From the NCBI GenBank assembly GCA_910588065.1, contig CAJUPZ010000034.1, positions 1 to 16,546 of the forward strand: a stretch of 16,546 bases of DNA, written 5' to 3'. Below, in pieces: positions 6,699 through 12,777 of the stretch. The DNA is from an uncultured Muribaculaceae bacterium. GTDB taxonomy: Bacteria > Bacteroidota > Bacteroidia > Bacteroidales > Muribaculaceae. Position numbers and translations under genes: made by a program. The notes under the pieces were generated by a model that saw nothing but the letters and a program-made list of their open reading frames with translations, ran no database searches and was not told where the DNA came from. Position 1 is the first letter of the stretch. Every line of letters starts with the position of its first letter.

Positions 6699-7829
6699 AT
6701 GGATTTCCAACTTTTAGCTACTGCACAAGGCTCAAACGCAAGGGCAGGTGAAATTACAACCGCCCACGGCTCAATTCCAACACCCGTTTTCATGCCCGTC
6801 GGCACTGTCGGCTCCGTGAAAGCGGTGCACCGTCATGAGCTCACTGACGATATTGACGCACCGATAATTCTCGGCAACACATACCACCTCTACCTCCGGC
6901 CCGGCACAGAACTGCTGAGGCGTGCAGGTGGCCTCCACGGCTTCATGGGTTGGAACAGATCCATCCTCACCGACAGCGGTGGTTTCCAGGTATTCTCGCT
7001 CAGTGCAAACCGCAAGCTGAAAGAGGAAGGAGCTTGGTTCCGCTCCCATATCGACGGCTCCAAACACCTCTTCACACCCGAAAACGTTGTGGACATTGAG
7101 CGTGTCATAGGCGCCGACATCATGATGGCCCTTGACGAGTGCCCTCCGGGCGACTCCGATTTCTCTTACGCACGCAAGAGCCTCGACCTCACCCACAGGT
7201 GGCTTGCAAGAGGCTGGAAAAGATACACCGAGACCGAAGGACTGTATGGCTACAATCAGGCTTACTTCCCCATCGTGCAGGGGTGTACATTCCCCGAACT
7301 CCGCCGCGAGAGCGCTAAGTTCGTGGCCGACCTCGGTGCTGACGGCAACGCTATCGGCGGTCTTGCTGTCGGCGAGCCGACAGAGGTGATGTACGACATG
7401 ATTGAGGTGGTGAACGAAATACTGCCCGTCGACAAACCGCGCTACCTCATGGGCGTCGGCACTCCCGCAAACATCCTTGAGGCTATTGACCGCGGAGTCG
7501 ACATGATGGACTGCGTGATGCCCACACGTAACGCCCGTAACGGTATGCTCTTCACAAGCCGCGGCATCATGAATATGCGCAATAAAAAATGGGCCGACGA
7601 TTTCTCCCCCATCGACCCCGAAGGCACAAGCTACGTCGACACTGCCTACTCACGAGCATATCTCCGCCACCTCTTCATCAGCCAGGAAATCCTCGCCATG
7701 CAGATTGCAAGCATACACAATCTTGCTTTCTACCTCTGGCTCACGCGCGAGGCCCGGAAGCATATCCTCGACGGCACCTGGACCGTATGGAAACGCGAAA
7801 TGATCCAAAGAGTCACAAACCGTCTGTAA
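6699..7829 (+). CDS. tgt: Queuine/preQ1 tRNA-guanine transglycosylase
   Basis: 376 residues, the usual bacterial TGT length. The enzyme exchanges guanine-34 for preQ1 in GUN-anticodon tRNAs during queuosine synthesis. Seen: TDSGGFQVFSL at 91-101 with the general acid Asp92, DECPPG at 146-151, VQG at 193-195, GGLAVGEP at 220-227 and DCVMPTR at 271-277 with nucleophile Asp271. The substrate pocket is therefore intact. Odd: the C-terminal zinc site, normally CxCxxC plus a distal His, lacks its cysteines. The matching stretch at about 305-318 reads PIDPEGTSYVDTAY, while the His in ASIHNLAFY (His340) remains. Other Bacteroidota enzymes may share this, from memory. The permease gene follows 18 nt downstream, suggesting co-transcription. 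Confidence 0.95.
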   Translation: MDFQLLATAQGSNARAGEITTAHGSIPTPVFMPVGTVGSVKAVHRHELTDDIDAPIILGNTYHLYLRPGTELLRRAGGLHGFMGWNRSILTDSGGFQVFSLSANRKLKEEGAWFRSHIDGSKHLFTPENVVDIERVIGADIMMALDECPPGDSDFSYARKSLDLTHRWLARGWKRYTETEGLYGYNQAYFPIVQGCTFPELRRESAKFVADLGADGNAIGGLAVGEPTEVMYDMIEVVNEILPVDKPRYLMGVGTPANILEAIDRGVDMMDCVMPTRNARNGMLFTSRGIMNMRNKKWADDFSPIDPEGTSYVDTAYSRAYLRHLFISQEILAMQIASIHNLAFYLWLTREARKHILDGTWTVWKREMIQRVTNRL

Positions 7830-7847
7830 TCCCTCACCCCGCTACTG

Positions 7848-8924
7848 ATGAAGCTGAAGCTACTCGACAAATACATCATACGCAAGTTTCTCGGCACATA
7901 CATCTTCGCTATTGCCCTGATTCTCGCAATAACCGTCATGCTCGACATCAACGAAAAGCTCGACGCATTCCTCAAGGCTCCCCTCAAGGAAACAATATTC
8001 GACTATTTCGTTAACTTCCTCCCGTACTTCGCAAACCAGTTCAGCCCGCTGTTCACTTTCATCGCGGTAATCTTCTTTACCTCAAAGCTGGCCGACAACA
8101 GCGAGATTATCGCGATGCTCTCAACCGGTATGAGCTATCGCCGACTACTCGTGCCGTATCTCCTCAGCGCTGCCGTCATCGCCGCTTCGACATTCATCCT
8201 CAGCGCTTACATCATCCCCCCGGCAAACGTCAAACGAATAGCGTATCAGAACACATACGTCCGAAACAAAGCAGTAACGTACGGCTCCAATATCCAGATG
8301 CAGGTAGCACCCGGGGTAGTGGCATACATGAACCGCTACGACAACACCACCAAAACCGGCTACCGCTTCTCGCTCGAATCATTCAAGGACAAAAAGCTCG
8401 TCAGCAGACTCACCGCGCAGACAATCCACTACGACACACTTCACAACTGGGTGGTGCGCGACTACATGATTCGAGACCTAAAAGGCACACGCGAGACAAT
8501 AACACGCGGCACACGCCTCGACACTGTAATACAGATAGAGCCGCGTGACTTCCTCATCGCCAAAAACGACCAGGAGATGCTCACATCGCCGGACCTCACC
8601 GAGTACATCCGTCACCAGAAGGAACGTGGAGTGGCAAACATCAAATCCTTTGAAATTGAATACCACCGCCGCTACGCTATCACCGCCGCCGCTTTCATCC
8701 TCACTGTTATCGGCATGTCGCTCAGCAGCAAAAAGGTAAAGGGCGGAATGGGCGTCAATATAGGCATAGGACTCGTCCTCAGCTTCACATACATTCTGTT
8801 CATGACTGTCACCTCTACATTCGCAGTCAGCGGCTACACATCGCCGATGGTGGCAATGTGGATTCCAAACATCATATACACCGTCATAGCTATCCTCTTA
8901 TACCGCAAGGCTGCATCAGGATAA
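7848..8924 (+). CDS. LptF/LptG-family lipopolysaccharide export permease
   Basis: 358 residues of the YjgP/YjgQ family. Members form the membrane part of the LptB2FG ABC transporter, which extracts lipopolysaccharide from the inner membrane and feeds the Lpt bridge. Seen: an amphipathic start (MKLKLLDKYIIRKFLG), three N-terminal membrane spans at about 14-34, 60-80 and 100-122, a periplasmic beta-jellyroll-like section at about 130-265, and three C-terminal spans at about 273-292, 302-324 and 332-352. The loop SKLADNSEIIAMLSTGMSYRR after the second span is the family's coupling-helix region facing LptB. Bacteroidota usually carry two such genes, and I cannot tell LptF from LptG here. No LptB partner lies nearby. 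It starts 18 nt after tgt and is probably translated from the same message. Confidence 0.88.
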   Translation: MKLKLLDKYIIRKFLGTYIFAIALILAITVMLDINEKLDAFLKAPLKETIFDYFVNFLPYFANQFSPLFTFIAVIFFTSKLADNSEIIAMLSTGMSYRRLLVPYLLSAAVIAASTFILSAYIIPPANVKRIAYQNTYVRNKAVTYGSNIQMQVAPGVVAYMNRYDNTTKTGYRFSLESFKDKKLVSRLTAQTIHYDTLHNWVVRDYMIRDLKGTRETITRGTRLDTVIQIEPRDFLIAKNDQEMLTSPDLTEYIRHQKERGVANIKSFEIEYHRRYAITAAAFILTVIGMSLSSKKVKGGMGVNIGIGLVLSFTYILFMTVTSTFAVSGYTSPMVAMWIPNIIYTVIAILLYRKAASG

Positions 8925-8965
8925 CTCATTTTTAATACCCATAATACTATTAATACCACAGATCC

Positions 8966-9859
8966 ATGAAACTTTTCAGCAAATTCATCACTTGCGCTGC
9001 GGCGGCTATGCTGTCGCTCAACGCCTCGGCAGCAACCCCCGTTGCCGACCACGTTGTTTTCATCGGCCTCGACGGATGGGCCGGAAATCTGTACGATAAC
9101 TACGACATGCCCACTGTCAAGAAACTCGCTGCAGAAGGAGCCCTCACAACGCAGAAAAGAAGTGTCCTCCCTTCATCAAGCGCCATAAACTGGGCCTCGA
9201 TTTTCATGGGCGTGCCCGCCGAAGTGCACGGCTACCTCCAGTGGGGCTCTCGCACCCCCGATATGCAGCAGCCGCAGGGCGCCGTTACAAAACACTCCAT
9301 CATGCCCACCATATTTCAGGTGGCCCGCGACAGCAAGCCCGATGCCGACCTCGCTCTCTTCGCTCAATGGGAAGGCATCAAATACCTCGTGGACACCCTT
9401 TCTATAACTCACCACAGACAGCTCCCCGCCGACAAACTCACCGATGAGGCCTGCGCGTACATCACCGCAAACAAGCCGCAGCTCACCGCAATCATCTATG
9501 ATACACCCGACCATCCGGGACACGACACCGGCTGGGGCTCTCCCGAGTACTACGAGGCTCTCAAAAACCTCGACACCGAAATCGCCCGCATTGTTGACGC
9601 AGTGAAAAAAGCAGGCATGACCGACAACACGGTATTCATCATATCATCCGACCACGGCGGCAAAGGCACTGGACATGGTGGCACATCTATGGACGAAATG
9701 AACGCACCCCTCATTGTGTCAGGCAAGGGAATCAAGAGCGGCATCACCATTGACGAACTCACAATGTCGCCCGACATCACCTCCCTCATCGCTCGCATAC
9801 TCGGCATTGACCCCCACCCCATCTGGCGCGGCCACGTCCCCCAATCCATCTTCAAATGA
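8966..9859 (+). CDS. Exported type I phosphodiesterase/nucleotide pyrophosphatase-like hydrolase
   Basis: 297 residues of the alkaline-phosphatase superfamily. A signal peptide covers residues 1-22 (MKLFSK, hydrophobic core, NASA), so the enzyme acts in the periplasm or beyond; no lipobox is seen. Two-zinc site residues are recognisable: Asp36 in FIGLDGW, Asp182 and His186 in PDHPGH, Asp229 and His230 in SSDHGG, and His237 in GHGG. The nucleophile position, usually Thr in NPP enzymes, aligns with Ser72 in LPSSSAINW. Family members cleave phosphomonoesters or phosphodiesters such as nucleotide derivatives, and the substrate cannot be assigned. The start at 8966 is 41 bp after the permease gene; I see no strong promoter in that gap, so it may be the last gene of the tgt operon. 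A strong terminator follows 16 bp after its stop. Confidence 0.85.
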   Translation: MKLFSKFITCAAAAMLSLNASAATPVADHVVFIGLDGWAGNLYDNYDMPTVKKLAAEGALTTQKRSVLPSSSAINWASIFMGVPAEVHGYLQWGSRTPDMQQPQGAVTKHSIMPTIFQVARDSKPDADLALFAQWEGIKYLVDTLSITHHRQLPADKLTDEACAYITANKPQLTAIIYDTPDHPGHDTGWGSPEYYEALKNLDTEIARIVDAVKKAGMTDNTVFIISSDHGGKGTGHGGTSMDEMNAPLIVSGKGIKSGITIDELTMSPDITSLIARILGIDPHPIWRGHVPQSIFK

Positions 9860-9875
9860 TCCCCCCTAAAGCCAC

Positions 9876-9912
9876 TAAGAACCGGCGGAGATGCCATCCC
9901 CGCCGGTTCTTA
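9876..9912 (+). terminator. Strong hairpin terminator after the phosphodiesterase gene
   Basis: A perfect 13-bp stem TAAGAACCGGCGG (9876-9888) / CCGCCGGTTCTTA (9900-9912) encloses an 11-nt loop. The T-run beyond it is short and interrupted (TATTATA), so termination may rely mainly on stem strength. It lies between convergent transcription units and could act on both strands. Confidence 0.75.
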
Positions 9913-9965
9913 TTATACGATTTATAAAACTTATACGAATTACCTCCTCCGAGCAGGAGCACAGG

Positions 9966-9987
9966 TTGCTAAAGCTATTATTAGCAA
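9966..9987 (-). terminator. Weak hairpin overlapping the antitoxin stop codon
   Basis: A perfect 7-bp stem TTGCTAA (9966-9972) / TTAGCAA (9981-9987) with an 8-nt loop includes the stop codon of the HigA-like gene. No T-run follows in the minus direction, so a terminator role is doubtful. Confidence 0.25.
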
Positions 9988-10292
9988 AGAGACAGGGATA
10001 CGCCGCCAAAGGAGAAGGCAGCAGGCACACCCATGGCCTTGAACGCCCTTACGATTGTGCCGACAGTCAGATTATGCCCCCGTTCTATTCTTGACACCTG
10101 CGCCCGCTGAACGCCCATCAGCTGTCCGAGCTGCTCTTGTGTCAGATTCTTTTCCTTTCTTGCCTGTTTGATTGCCTCACCGATGAGGTAGGACTGCAAT
10201 TCAGCCTCCATTGCGTCTCGGCGCGATGTCCCTTTCTCGCCGATAACGCGGTCGAGCATTTCATCGTGTGTATATAGTTTCATCTTTTCCAT
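9981..10292 (-). CDS. higA: HigA-type antitoxin, XRE-family helix-turn-helix
   Basis: 103 residues. The N-terminal 40 residues are a charged helical region (LYTHDEMLDRVIGEKGTSRRDAMEAEL), followed by a Cro/C1-type helix-turn-helix at about 40-90 with the core TQEQLGQLMGVQRAQVSRIERG at 51-72. The short tail ends SLSLC. The protein should bind the toxin encoded just upstream, neutralise it and repress their shared promoter. Three nt separate the toxin stop from the ATG at 10290-10292; an in-frame ATG three codons later (MKLYTH) is an alternative start. The toxin-first order with antitoxin second is the HigBA arrangement. Base composition is AT-richer than in the neighbouring core operon, consistent with acquisition. 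Confidence 0.85.
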   Translation of the reverse strand: MEKMKLYTHDEMLDRVIGEKGTSRRDAMEAELQSYLIGEAIKQARKEKNLTQEQLGQLMGVQRAQVSRIERGHNLTVGTIVRAFKAMGVPAAFSFGGVSLSLC

Positions 10293-10295
10293 ATC

Positions 10296-10637
10296 TTATT
10301 CTGTTTTTCCGTCAAAATATTTTTTTCGCAGAGCCTCGGCATGCGCCAATTCATTCTCCGGTGTCTTATGCGTCTTCTTTATGAATCCATGGGTGGCGAT
10401 AACAAGATTTCCCGTGTCGTTGTCCCAGAACGCGAGCAATCGGTATTTGAAGCCTTGATAAATGGTTCTGAACTCCCATATATCATCATTCAATTTCTTG
10501 AAAAGCTCCTTATCCATGAAATAGCGGCTTTTGGAAATATTGTAGGCAATCTTACCTTTTACCTTGTCGGGCAAGGACTCAAGAAAGACTACTGCCTCCT
10601 CCATGTAGGTCACATCGAACCTCGCTTTCAGTTCCAT
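10296..10637 (-). CDS. higB: HigB/RelE-type toxin (phage Gp49-like family)
   Basis: 113 residues, the normal size for this toxin family. Seen: FLESLPDKVKGKIAYNI in the N-terminal helices, then LNDDIWEFRTIYQGFKYRLLAFWD at about 49-72, the family's signature beta-strand core (IWEfR...YRll.f), then LVIATHGFIKKTHKTPENE and a Lys/Arg-rich C-terminal helix. Known members cleave mRNA in a ribosome-dependent way, and I infer the same here. The ATG at 10635-10637 is preferred because translation from it gives the usual family start (MELKARFDVTY). A 10-bp duplication places a second, out-of-frame ATG just upstream. The antitoxin gene follows after 3 nt. Confidence 0.85.
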   Translation of the reverse strand: MELKARFDVTYMEEAVVFLESLPDKVKGKIAYNISKSRYFMDKELFKKLNDDIWEFRTIYQGFKYRLLAFWDNDTGNLVIATHGFIKKTHKTPENELAHAEALRKKYFDGKTE

Positions 10638-10650
10638 TCAGTTCCATTCA
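10631..10650 (-). repeat. 10-bp tandem duplication across the higB start codon
   Basis: GTTCCATTCA occurs twice back to back (10631-10640, 10641-10650). On the minus strand this is TGAATGGAAC twice, so the start-codon context is duplicated. The upstream ATG (10645-10647) is 10 nt away and therefore out of frame with the toxin. Confidence 0.9.
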
Positions 10651-10667
10651 GTTTCTTAATTAGATTG

Positions 10668-10675
10668 CAAAGATA
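10668..10675 (-). promoter_or_regulatory. -7 promoter element of the higBA operon
   Basis: CAAAGATA on plus reads TATCTTTG on minus, a full TAnnTTTG match 30 bp upstream of the toxin ATG. No clear -33 TTTG is visible; the region where it would sit is covered by the inverted repeat at 10681-10703. Confidence 0.6.
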
Positions 10676-10680
10676 CCGAT

Positions 10681-10703
10681 AATGTTACATATATAGAAAC
10701 ATT
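10681..10703. promoter_or_regulatory. Inverted repeat upstream of higBA, possible antitoxin operator
   Basis: AATGTT (10681-10686) and AACATT (10698-10703) form a 6-bp inverted repeat around an 11-bp AT-rich centre. It covers roughly -20 to -43 relative to the predicted higB start, where a bound XRE antitoxin would block RNA polymerase. The assignment is by position and symmetry only. Confidence 0.45.
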
Positions 10704-10710
10704 ATGGCGA

Positions 10711-10935
10711 CTATTTTTGTTCCATCGCTTCTTCTATTGTCAGGCGGCCATCTGAGAAGGTGACAGCCACTGTGCCGTTGACAAAGATGGTGCTGTGCAC
10801 CTCGCCGGTATATGGGGTGATTACAACCTCACCACCCTCAATGCGGGCTATGCTCATGGCATACTCCTTGCCCTCGAATATGATACGGTGTGCCATCACT
10901 CCCTGATGGGGAGCGAGTGTGTGCTTAGCGGCCAT
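10711..10935 (-). CDS. 74-residue uncharacterised protein at the end of the ileS-lspA operon
   Basis: The reading frame starts at ATG 10933-10935, overlapping the end of the DUF4296 lipoprotein gene by 11 nt. This suggests translational coupling. Predicted content is mostly beta-strands (HRIIFEGKEYAMSIARIEGGEVVITPYT...STIFVNGTVAVTF) with a short acidic C-terminal helix (LTIEEAMEQK); there is no signal peptide or membrane segment. An in-frame ATG at codon 14 (10894-10896, MAHRIIFEG) is a plausible alternative start and would remove the overlap. I recognise no family or function. Its place as the last gene of a conserved housekeeping string suggests a genuine small gene. A 73-bp AT-rich gap separates it from the toxin start. 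Confidence 0.7.
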   Translation of the reverse strand: MAAKHTLAPHQGVMAHRIIFEGKEYAMSIARIEGGEVVITPYTGEVHSTIFVNGTVAVTFSDGRLTIEEAMEQK

Positions 10936-11734
10936 ACAGCGATGAAAGTTCCTTGACGGTTGAGCGGGGAGCGCTGCTGCTGCCCGCGCGCCTTCTCACA
11001 AGGGCTATGCTGTCGGCAATCATTATGTCGCGCCCATGCGGCGAGGCGCTGATGAAGCCGTACACGGTCGATGCCTTTTTATCCGGGTTCAGCGGCAGGT
11101 CAAGATGGTGCCACCCGGCGCCGCTGCTCTGTGAGCTCACATAGTCGCGTGTGCCGTCGGGATACTCGGCGGTGATGCTCAGTGTCAGCGGCGTGATGCT
11201 GCCGCTGAGGCGGGCCTTGAGGGTGTATATGTCGCCCTTCTCCCAGTTGCGGTCGCTCACTATGTGGAAGGTGGCTATGTCGGTGGGCATATTGGCCGCG
11301 AAGATGCGCAGTTTCTGGCCGCCCCACACATCCACCGAGTCACCCTCGGTGGCGTATATCGAGCGGTTGACGGTGTTCTCGCGGTTGGTGCCGGCGTTGG
11401 CGGTTGTTGTCTGTATATCGTTCTCTACAAGCTCTATGGCGAGGTCATACACCTCGATATACTTGTCCATGTGGTAGCCGTACCATTTGAATGAGCTGTC
11501 CACCTGCTCGGTGGTGACACCGTGGCGCGCGTAGATGGACTGGCGCAGAAGCACCTTCGTGGAATCTGTCGGATAGCTGCGGCGGTCTGACTCAACTATC
11601 CCCTCGGCAATATTGAGGTCGGCGAGTATGCGGGCCATCTTCTCCTTGCCGATGACTCCGCGCGGGGTTGACGAGCAGCCGTAGATTGCCAGGGCTGCAA
11701 GCAGGGTTGCCAATATTGCCGGTAGGTGTTTCAT
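10925..11734 (-). CDS. DUF4296-family lipoprotein
   Basis: 269 residues. The signal peptide (MKHLPAILATLLAALAIYGC) ends in a lipobox with Cys20, so it is a predicted lipoprotein. Residues about 28-120 carry the DUF4296 domain (KEKMARILADLNIAEGIVE, then a long charged helical part with SSFKWYGYHMDKYIEVYDL). Residues about 135-250 appear to be a beta-rich second domain with WEKGDIYTLKARL and GAGWHHLDL; its role is unknown to me. DUF4296 genes lie beside lspA in many Bacteroidota, but no biochemical role is established that I know of. The ATG overlaps the lspA stop as ATGA, and its own stop overlaps the next gene by 11 nt, so it is firmly inside the operon. Being encoded next to the lipoprotein signal peptidase that would process it is notable. 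Confidence 0.85.
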   Translation of the reverse strand: MKHLPAILATLLAALAIYGCSSTPRGVIGKEKMARILADLNIAEGIVESDRRSYPTDSTKVLLRQSIYARHGVTTEQVDSSFKWYGYHMDKYIEVYDLAIELVENDIQTTTANAGTNRENTVNRSIYATEGDSVDVWGGQKLRIFAANMPTDIATFHIVSDRNWEKGDIYTLKARLSGSITPLTLSITAEYPDGTRDYVSSQSSGAGWHHLDLPLNPDKKASTVYGFISASPHGRDIMIADSIALVRRRAGSSSAPRSTVKELSSLYGR

Positions 11735-12363
11735 CGCTCGGCTTCCTCTTCGGCCGGATGGTCGGTGGTCAGCTGTTTGCCGTAAAAGAGTATCATCACT
11801 ATCATGCCTACCGAAATGGCGGCGTCAGCGAGATTGAACACCGGTTGAAAGAACAGAAAGTTGTCGCCTCCCACCCAGGGCACCCATTCGGGCCAGGTGA
11901 AGCTGAACAGCGGGAAGTAGAACATATCCACAACCATGCCGTGGAGCAGGGGGGCATAGCCTTCCCCTTCGGGAAACAGCACAGCCACCTCGGGCGGCAT
12001 GGGGTTGTTGAATATCAGGCCGTAGAACACACAGTCGATGATGTTGCCGGCGGCTCCCGCGGTGATGAGGGCGAGGCAGGTCATGAACCCGCAGCTCACC
12101 CAGCTGCGCCTGCGTATGCGGGTGATGATCCATATGAGCACACCCACAGCCACGATGCGAAACAGCGTGAGGAAGAGCTTGCTGCCCATCTCCATGCCGA
12201 ATGCCATGCCGTTGTTCTGCACGAACACAAGCTGAAACCAGTCGAAAATACGGTAGTCCTCGCCGAGATAGAAGTGGGTCTTCACCCAAATCTTCAGCAG
12301 CTGGTCAAGAATCACCACCACCAGTATCACTCCGAGGGCCAGCAGTCCTTTATGCGATTTCAT
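11731..12363 (-). CDS. lspA: Lipoprotein signal peptidase (signal peptidase II)
   Basis: 210 residues, longer than the ~165 of E. coli. The enzyme is an aspartyl protease in the inner membrane that removes the signal peptide from prolipoproteins after lipidation, a heavily used step in Bacteroidota because of SusD-type surface lipoproteins. Seen: four membrane spans at about 7-27, 63-83, 92-115 and 176-195; FVQNNGMAFG at 47-56; AGAAGNIID at 102-110; catalytic Asp146 in VVDMFYF and Asp180 in FNLADAAIS. The extra length comes mainly from an insertion between the third span and the active site (about 118-140) and another before the fourth span (about 152-172). The start codon directly follows the DksA-like stop with no gap, and its stop overlaps the next gene by 4 nt. 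Confidence 0.95.
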   Translation of the reverse strand: MKSHKGLLALGVILVVVILDQLLKIWVKTHFYLGEDYRIFDWFQLVFVQNNGMAFGMEMGSKLFLTLFRIVAVGVLIWIITRIRRRSWVSCGFMTCLALITAGAAGNIIDCVFYGLIFNNPMPPEVAVLFPEGEGYAPLLHGMVVDMFYFPLFSFTWPEWVPWVGGDNFLFFQPVFNLADAAISVGMIVMILFYGKQLTTDHPAEEEAER

Positions 12364-12750
12364 TCAATGATTTTTGTTCTGCGTTTTCTGGTCTATTCCG
12401 AGGGTTGCGTGGGGCACTGCGCGCAGGCGCTCCTTGGGTATGAGCTCGCCGGTGGCGCGGCATATACCGTAGGTTTTGTTCTCGATTCTCACAAGGGCGG
12501 CCTGCAGATGCTGTATGAATTTCATCTGGCGCTGGGCAAGGCGGCCGCTCTCCTCCTTGCTGAGGGTGGTGGCGCCCTCCTCGAGGGTTTTGAATGTGGG
12601 GCTGGTGTCGGCAGTGTCATTACCCTCGGCATTGGTGACATCCGCTTTCAGCAGCTCGTAGTCGCGGCGCGCTTTCTCCAGTTTTTCAAGTATCAGTTCC
12701 TTGAACTCCTGGAGCTCTTCATCGGAATATCTGTTTTTCTTTTCGCTCAT
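12364..12750 (-). CDS. DksA/TraR-family protein without the zinc-binding cysteines
   Basis: 128 residues with a long charged coiled coil (about 9-90) followed by the DksA C-terminal fold, YGICRATGELIPKERLRAVPHATLGID at 94-120. DksA proteins insert their coiled coil into the RNA polymerase secondary channel and, often with ppGpp, adjust transcription of ribosomal and stress genes. In E. coli DksA four cysteines bind zinc. Here only Cys97 matches, the other positions being Thr100, Gly118 and Gln121, so the fold must hold without zinc as in other Bacteroidota TraR/DksA-like proteins. The start is 27 bp after the ileS stop, and the stop abuts the lspA start. Placement between ileS and lspA makes it part of one translation and lipoprotein-maturation operon. 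Confidence 0.9.
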   Translation of the reverse strand: MSEKKNRYSDEELQEFKELILEKLEKARRDYELLKADVTNAEGNDTADTSPTFKTLEEGATTLSKEESGRLAQRQMKFIQHLQAALVRIENKTYGICRATGELIPKERLRAVPHATLGIDQKTQNKNH

Positions 12751-12777
12751 CGTGATATTGGGTTAAGGCTTTGTTAT

